This document shows, in pieces, positions 60,301-64,000 of a stretch of 64,000 bases of DNA. The translations under genes were made by a program, and so were the position numbers. The stretch comes from Arcobacter_B sp049472135 (lineage in GTDB: Bacteria > Campylobacterota > Campylobacteria > Campylobacterales > Arcobacteraceae): positions 110,507 through 174,506 of the forward strand of contig NZ_JBMOVV010000007.1 in NCBI RefSeq assembly GCF_049472135.1, written 5' to 3'. The notes beneath the pieces were generated by a model that saw only the letters and a program-made list of their open reading frames with translations, searched no databases and was not told the origin of the DNA. Position 1 is the first letter of the stretch. Every line of letters begins with the position of its first letter.

Positions 60301-63300
60301 TTTTCACCATCATCAGCACCTATACTTGCGTGAGCTTGTTCATGTGGTTCCATCCACATCGATGATTTACTTAATAACTCCCATCCTTCCATAGCTTGAA
60401 GACCAATCCATGAACCACTTGATAAGTCTTTATTTTCTACAAAAGCATCACTTCCAGAAGTTTTAAATCCTGTAATATTTTCGAAACTTCCATTTATAAT
60501 CATATTTGTAAACTGTGAATTATCAATACTTACAGTTTCTGCATTTGTATTATCAACAGTTACAATATCATCTGCAATATCAATGTTTAAAGTAGCTTCA
60601 ACATTTCCAACTACAGTTGTTCCTTCAAGTAAAACAGATAAAGTTTCTAAATCTTCACTTGTAATATCTCCATGATCAATTACATCTTTTAGCATAACTG
60701 TATATTCATTATTTGCTTCATCTAATGTAATCTCGAAGATTTCTCTTGTTCCTGATTTTCCAACTAATGTGTTTTTATCGGCTGATAACTCAAGAGTTAT
60801 AACTTCACCTTTAGATGTTAAGTTTGTTGTTTGTCCTGCTTTAAATGCAACATCAACATCAAGGTTTGTATTAAAATTATAAGAACCAGTAAACGTCTTA
60901 ACAGTATTATAACCATCATTATCACTTGTATTTACAAGAGCATCTTCATCAACTAATGCTCTATCTATATTCATACTTAATGTCTCATCATCAATAATCT
61001 CTGTAGTTACAGGAGTATTATTAATATCAAACTGCTCATAATCTTCTGTATTACTAATAGATAAGATACTTACTTTAAATACTTCATTTCCTTCAAATAA
61101 AGTATCAGCAATAGTTTGAATATCAAACTCCACACTACTTGAATCTTTTGGTATAGTAACTGTAGCAATTTCAGTAATATCTTCATTTGTAGTTGTATCT
61201 ACATATGTGTATTCTAAAGTTACCACCATGTCTTCTTTTGCAATTACTGGATTGTCATTTTCATCTTTTAACTCAACTTTGTAAGAAGACTTTTCACCTT
61301 CATTTACTGACGAGTCCCCTGTAATACTTGCAGTTACAACATCAGTATTATCTACTATTGTTCCTGTCACACTATTATTTGCTGAGTCAATCCCAATATT
61401 ACCTAAACCATTTACATTAGTATTAACAGATTTTATACTAAGAGTATAAGACTCAGTTCCTTCTTTAAATAAGTCGTTTACTACTTCATTGATAACTTGT
61501 ACACTATTAGCACCGTCAACCGTACCAACTATTTCAACTTGCACTGTTTTTGCAGCTGTAAAGTCTTCATCACTAGTTGAATCATTTGTATATTCTAACT
61601 CTACAGTTACTTTTTGCCCTTCTCTTAATTTAATAGGGTCACCATTTTGGTCTACTAACTCTAAATTATGCACTAACTGTGCACCATTTGCTTCTGTAGC
61701 AGATGAATCACCAGTTAATTTAATAAAGGCTTGGAAATTTGCATCAATGTCGATATTTAAACATCCAGTTGCACCATCTCCATCTCCATCTACTACATGG
61801 AATGGAACTTCAAGTTTATTAATCCCTGTATTTGGAACAAATTGTGTTACTTCATATGTTGGGTTATCACTGTTTACATTATTTGCTTCAAGTTTTACTA
61901 AAATTTCACCTGTATTAACATCTTTTCCTAATAAAACTTTCCCATTATTATAAACAAGCCATTCTATATTTGGTCCTGTTCCATCATTGTTATTAACAAC
62001 CACACCAGTGCCATCACTTAAATCACCATCTCCCCAAGTAAATGAGATTTTTCCTCCATCTAGTTTAGGTCCATTTCCATCTGCTGCGCCATCTGCACCA
62101 AAACTAAAGTTAAGTTCATTTCCACCATTATTGATAACTAGTACACCATTGATATTTACAATAGTTGCTAACATCTCATCTGTTAAGTCATTTACATTCT
62201 CAACAATGAAAGTATCATGACCATTTGCTACATCTGCAATTTGATCTAAACTACCTCTATAGTTTCCATCTAAATCAACATTTGTTCCAATACCTATAGA
62301 GTATACATCATCAAAGTTTGACTCAGCAAAATTTTTCCACTCAGGAATTAATCCAGAGATATCATCATCACCATTTGCATCACCTCTTGTTGGGTTACCA
62401 TCTGATAACATATAGAAAATATCTTGATCAGATGATGGTTTTGGATCAGATGAAGTATCATATGTATCTATAGTATCTCTTAAAGTATCTTCATAGTTTG
62501 TATATCCACCTGAAGTTAATGCTGAAAGAGCATTTTTAGCTGCTGTTGAACTTGTATACCATGTTGATGCATCTGCTTGACCATTGAATGAAACAATCTT
62601 AACATTTACATCACCCATCATTTCATATTTTTCAATAAGTTTGATAGCAGCTTCTTTTGCAAGTTCCATTTTACTTCCAGCACCACTTCCCATACTTCCT
62701 GAATTGTCAATTGCAATAACTAAATTCGTCTCTGTCTCTTTATATTGTGAATCAGCATCAATTATTGTACAACTTGCAGTTGGTACATCATCTGCTATAC
62801 TAACATTAATATCAGCAGCTGTTAAATGTCCAAACTGTGTTTCAGCAATAACTCTGAAATTTAAATCATTAATTAAATCTTCAGAAGTAAAATCAGGATG
62901 ATCAACAACATCTTTTAATTTGAATGTATATGTTCCATCTGTTTGATTTAATGATACTTCAAAAATTTCTCTTCCATCATCTGAAATACCTTTAATTATT
63001 TCATTGTTTGATGAATATTCTAAACTAATATTCTCACCTTGTGATGTTAAAGAAGTATTTTGCCCTCCTGCAAATACTAAATCTACATCTAACTCAGTGT
63101 TTAAAGTTAAACTTCCTGTAAACTCTTTAATATCTGGATCATAAGAATCTAAATCACTTGTACCTAATAAAGCATCTTCATCAACTGTTACTTTTTCTAT
63201 ATTCATATATAAATTATCGTTGTCTGTAATTGTTGTTTCAACTGCATCTTTTGTAGTGTCTACTCTTACATCTTCTAATCCACCAACTGCTCCTAGTTTT

Positions 63301-64000
63301 GTAGAGTCAATTGATACTGTAAAGTTCTCACTTCCTTCTGCTAAGTTATCATCCAGTGTTGCAATTGTAAATGTTGCTGATGTATCACCTGCTTTAATAA
63401 TTACACTTGATACTCCTGTGAAGTCTGTTCCATCTTCTGCTACACCTGTGTATGTAAAGAATACTTCTAAATCAGTCTCTGGAGCTTGTGTAATACTTAC
63501 TGTATATGGAGTTGTTACATCACCCTCAGTTACATTTGATGGTCCTTCTATACTTACTAATGCTGTTTGATCATCTGGGTTAGTTGGTACACTCTCATCT
63601 GTAATTGTTGTTTCAACTGCATCTTTTGTAGTGTCTACTCTTACATCTTCTAATCCACCAACTGCTCCTAGTTTTGTAGAGTCAATTGATACTGTAAAGT
63701 TCTCACTTCCTTCTGCTAAGTTATCATCCAGTGTTGCAATTGTAAATGTTGCTGATGTATCACCTGCTTTAATAATTACACTTGATACTCCTGTGAAGTC
63801 TGTTCCATCTTCTGCTACACCTGTGTATGTAAAGAATACTTCTAAATCAGTCTCTGGAGCTTGTGTAATACTTACTGTATATGGAGTTGTTACATCACCC
63901 TCAGTTACATTTGATGGTCCTTCTATACTTACTAATGCTGTTTGATCATCTGGGTTAGTTGGTACACTCTCATCTGTAATTGTTGTTTCAACTGCATCTT
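54345..64000 (-). CDS. Giant modular adhesin, C-terminal part (N-terminus outside window)
   Basis: The frame is open without stop from the window edge to 54345, about 3217 residues; the first Met codon seen (63206) is internal. From N to C: 125-residue Calx-beta-like repeats (64000-63223), T1SS-143/DUF5801-type domain (63200-62780), VWA domain with MIDAS DNSGSMGSG (about 62740-62150), more Calx-beta-like domains (to 61000), a second T1SS-143 domain (60975-60560), a DUF642-like carbohydrate-binding module (60510-59945), PA14-like domain (59215-58690), a cadherin-like/VCBS domain (57840-57580), a third T1SS-143 domain (57555-57130), a Tyr/Gly/Ser-rich insert (55870-55690), and two G-K-G-x-T-D-K-D-G-x-F repeats near the end. 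Probably secreted by a type I system for surface attachment; no RTX nonapeptides or exporter genes seen here. Confidence 0.85.
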   Translation of the reverse strand, partial: DAVETTITDESVPTNPDDQTALVSIEGPSNVTEGDVTTPYTVSITQAPETDLEVFFTYTGVAEDGTDFTGVSSVIIKAGDTSATFTIATLDDNLAEGSENFTVSIDSTKLGAVGGLEDVRVDTTKDAVETTITDESVPTNPDDQTALVSIEGPSNVTEGDVTTPYTVSITQAPETDLEVFFTYTGVAEDGTDFTGVSSVIIKAGDTSATFTIATLDDNLAEGSENFTVSIDSTKLGAVGGLEDVRVDTTKDAVETTITDNDNLYMNIEKVTVDEDALLGTSDLDSYDPDIKEFTGSLTLNTELDVDLVFAGGQNTSLTSQGENISLEYSSNNEIIKGISDDGREIFEVSLNQTDGTYTFKLKDVVDHPDFTSEDLINDLNFRVIAETQFGHLTAADINVSIADDVPTASCTIIDADSQYKETETNLVIAIDNSGSMGSGAGSKMELAKEAAIKLIEKYEMMGDVNVKIVSFNGQADASTWYTSSTAAKNALSALTSGGYTNYEDTLRDTIDTYDTSSDPKPSSDQDIFYMLSDGNPTRGDANGDDDISGLIPEWKNFAESNFDDVYSIGIGTNVDLDGNYRGSLDQIADVANGHDTFIVENVNDLTDEMLATIVNINGVLVINNGGNELNFSFGADGAADGNGPKLDGGKISFTWGDGDLSDGTGVVVNNNDGTGPNIEWLVYNNGKVLLGKDVNTGEILVKLEANNVNSDNPTYEVTQFVPNTGINKLEVPFHVVDGDGDGATGCLNIDIDANFQAFIKLTGDSSATEANGAQLVHNLELVDQNGDPIKLREGQKVTVELEYTNDSTSDEDFTAAKTVQVEIVGTVDGANSVQVINEVVNDLFKEGTESYTLSIKSVNTNVNGLGNIGIDSANNSVTGTIVDNTDVVTASITGDSSVNEGEKSSYKVELKDENDNPVIAKEDMVVTLEYTYVDTTTNEDITEIATVTIPKDSSSVEFDIQTIADTLFEGNEVFKVSILSISNTEDYEQFDINNTPVTTEIIDDETLSMNIDRALVDEDALVNTSDNDGYNTVKTFTGSYNFNTNLDVDVAFKAGQTTNLTSKGEVITLELSADKNTLVGKSGTREIFEITLDEANNEYTVMLKDVIDHGDITSEDLETLSVLLEGTTVVGNVEATLNIDIADDIVTVDNTNAETVSIDNSQFTNMIINGSFENITGFKTSGSDAFVENKDLSSGSWIGLQAMEGWELLSKSSMWMEPHEQAHASIGADDGENYMDLGETNSNDSDVENTHIGQIISGVQDGVTYDLSFAFRDKAFTQANEADSGKMQVIWNGEVIATIDGDNSSWETMNLQVVGGSGDNSNRLEFKEIGEGNDNWGMALDDIQMSATSIHYTGSLSDNSGLEVNFGADGKGSYELASKTGWTLSSDKSTLIKDDGSLKVWMNSSNGEYFVQQLKPTTIGDISVPVKITDGDGDSVTTNINISVENKTPELPDSITVKLLDSDSVLEGETLAHRVKLYDANGNEVAVPEGEYVEVTLTYTASGSNGAVEDVDYTSQNTVRIYGGTSGTYVFNDTLTDNSYEGSESYTVSVSNVTSSSSEIESKLNVSNQTVTGTIVDGNTPPEADDRHIEIECNNKTYSSGLESEYYGVNVQISNLEQFKSIVSSNNPDATFTATTINYGQGSGSVSQGTNLQEFLKSDASSLSNDPGNTSDGGIFMAGKVYLEAGTYNFKVLGDDGYDIIINGQSVATYDVNQPPQERVHGEFTISESGYHDIEMFWWDQGGEYVFKPEISSDGGTTYEILDSSMLFTEQSTTPTAQTVEFTLEDFVSDIEDDANSTTVKIKIVSLPEDGVLTVNGNAVEIGDIYDETAQIVYTPNANQEDTLYGTTANSGTLDEWGTISNGVLTTDDGNAVIKAYSDGILSEVGFASQNNNYHHDGLGLGVVGSTDNDQIELNGNEKLVIEFKETVTNAEFGLASLGNNFAPGDSADAKAHWIAYKNGVKVDEGYVKQSTDDSNPTTNSFEVKVEFDSIEFTTIANVNSNFSVQYMNVDYKVDDSFDYIAIDSNGVESNEATVTFDMNTKACTLKNIAPDAVDDTKSLNENSAININVLSNDTDVDGDVLTVTSVTQPAYGTVVINSDGTVKYTPTADYVGNDSFTYTIVDEHGATDTATVTLTVNKVNEAPTITNGYAVVSEEALVDGIKDTQGNPDSTNSKVYTGKLSVNDVNIEDSLSLTLRAPIEVLKATNGQAISWYGEGTNTLIGKVGTQDVLKVTIDDAGNYKVELFENVKHPVQNVEDVLSLNFKVDVTDGSLTTTGNLRVDIEDDSGVANMSEQTIIVEKDTVFIKNLDAGFVNSQFHNGTSQVSTHNTDSDNYVDSMYWGSPVNGSQKSGYTLVDNSLYTSSTGSQVDTNGIFKLADFSHENWAIYANSSTLDKTTVTMSMDVIINGKSVSVSFDVLLEHTETPNSNDVMASRDIITLPDGDIHVNVDGKDFAFTVEGFRNSNGEYVKEIYTNEAASNNFEIYASIKPATALPEVSGTINYAAGADGLESITWGDLTSQYGTMTVDANGNYKFVVNQNTKDNIAANQNIVEEFTYTITDKDGDTSTSSVKINISGTQSSNTIPDAVDDRLAVWESIATNIDVLANDTDADGDTLRITNVDSNVMLNGKVVGTAEIVTINGVDKVRFTPNQNFDLVKDERETIEINYQITDGNGGYDSATALVDVVGVDDEADSPNLSMQVCYVETIKYGSNSSGYYVMGSYSSDGSWYGDDSYNSGSYSYGDDSYGGGYFSWGGNTGYCYNTYKYKISVQSSLNDTDGSETLSQVTLSNIPNGMNLYINNVQIHPNADGTYTVPNNVDVYGLINRVPSTYEFNSIRASVTAHETNDGIYRGSIDGEDMTITVDRFANKTAQLIDGVVEGVEYETSSGVKGITDKDGNFSYKEGDSITFKIGGVILGVATAEDVASGKTFLQDIADVERTDLNDEYLENLATFLQSLDVNADAYDGIVITEEIRTALENVSIDLRTASEEEVKALVESVGKEYVSEKDAMQHVKDMLVEYTDLTEEEFEEHISDDLTLAVLGNKPLSNIEYVTTSGIKGMTNDKGEFVFNEEDDITFIKDGEVLATVETSVIGEDNLITVEELNEFNIASNTELLGQDIDLEVLVPVGDNSDNEISSNINDVDIDIDEVIESASEELKIFKEGDNSISLENSDELWSNEGTKEIDGEKYSVYKGTSTSTSNIKVLIDEDVSIEPDL
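63223..64000. repeat. 375-bp exact tandem repeat in the adhesin gene
   Basis: Units at 63223-63597 and 63598-63972 read as identical by eye, and a third begins at 63973 and runs off the window. Each encodes a 125-residue Calx-beta-like domain on the minus strand (GPSNVTEGDVTTPYTVSITQ ... NLAEGSENFTVSIDS), in frame. Copy number in the full gene is unknown. Confidence 0.95.

Noticed and set aside
61489..61953. Open frames antisense to the adhesin gene (also around 54787-55107 and 63220-63945)
   Set aside because: They are mirror images of the Ser/Thr/Asp-rich coding frame, have low-complexity Ser/Thr/Pro composition, no ribosome sites and no family motifs.
54345..63206. RTX toxin with GGxGxDxxx nonapeptide repeats
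   Set aside because: No run of RTX nonapeptides is visible; the domains are Calx-beta, T1SS-143, VWA and cadherin-like types.
63206..63206. Start codon of the adhesin at the ATG ending at 63206
   Set aside because: The reading frame continues without stop upstream to the window edge through in-frame domain repeats, so this Met is internal.
63223..64000. CRISPR array
   Set aside because: The repeat unit is 375 bp, coding, in frame and without spacers.
1..64000. tRNA or rRNA genes, insertion sequences, integrase or phage genes
   Set aside because: Intergenic gaps are short and none shows a cloverleaf, rRNA-like sequence or transposase/integrase motif.

Overview
The window is about 64 kb of AT-rich bacterial chromosome with tightly packed genes. 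It most likely comes from a Campylobacterota bacterium of the Arcobacter group (family Arcobacteraceae, probably a marine member). The evidence is the low GC, the class II (plant-type) DAHP synthase, Campylobacterota-style flagellar genes (MotE-like, FliL and a long FliM), orphan histidine kinases with an HQWRQPL H-box, and the overall look of the proteins. Species cannot be fixed from sequence alone. I saw no rRNA, tRNA, CRISPR array, transposase or integrase. Once the recoded gene at 363-704 is counted, no stretch over 300 bases lacks a gene.

Layout: (1) 1-4735: gatC with a YffB/Spx-like gene carrying an in-frame UGA (probable selenoprotein), class II DAHP synthase, transaldolase, serB, ruvX, acpS. 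(2) 4865-11883: a CsgG / DUF4810 / DUF799 lipoprotein trio, a MarR regulator with an acetyltransferase, an orphan ABC permease, panC, rimO, tilS. (3) 11872-22217: a flagellar block (fliS, fliD, flgK, flgH, fliL, MotE-like, FliJ-like, fliQ and unknowns on the minus strand; flgI and fliM on the plus strand). (4) 22228-34298: nitrogen signalling: two ammonium transporters each followed by a PII gene, pyrC, an EAL protein and a divergent sensor membrane protein, a histidine kinase, a degenerate NtrC-like Fis-domain protein and glnD. (5) 34318-43091: an LplT-Aas phospholipid acyltransferase with its MerR regulator, then an arsenic island (arsR, GGCT, arsB, arsC, arsD, arsA). (6) 43227-54313: a periplasmic-sensor diguanylate cyclase, MOSC protein, lrgAB, a YheO/DauR-type regulator, a beta-hydroxyacid dehydrogenase, DUF4405 protein, tautomerase, transketolase, a soluble histidine kinase, a protein kinase with a Sel1-like tail. 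(7) 54345-64000: the C-terminal 3.2 thousand residues of a giant modular adhesin whose start lies outside the window and which enters an exact 375-bp tandem repeat.

The most interesting signals are regulatory or recoding signals. A UGA codon replaces the catalytic Cys of a YffB/Spx-like redox protein and is followed by a perfect hairpin with a GGU loop. A 17-bp dyad, TGTATA-N5-TATACA, sits at the same place just upstream of the promoter of both amt genes, the EAL gene (one mismatch) and the divergent sensor gene, which suggests one activator links ammonium uptake, PII and c-di-GMP turnover. Three further operator families can each be read from repeated, geometry-conserved copies: ArsR (two promoters of the ars island), the MerR regulator of the acyltransferase (two 27-bp dyads 63 bp apart), and probably the YheO-type regulator (lrgA and dehydrogenase promoters, each a 17-bp-spaced promoter overlapped by GAC-N5-GTC).
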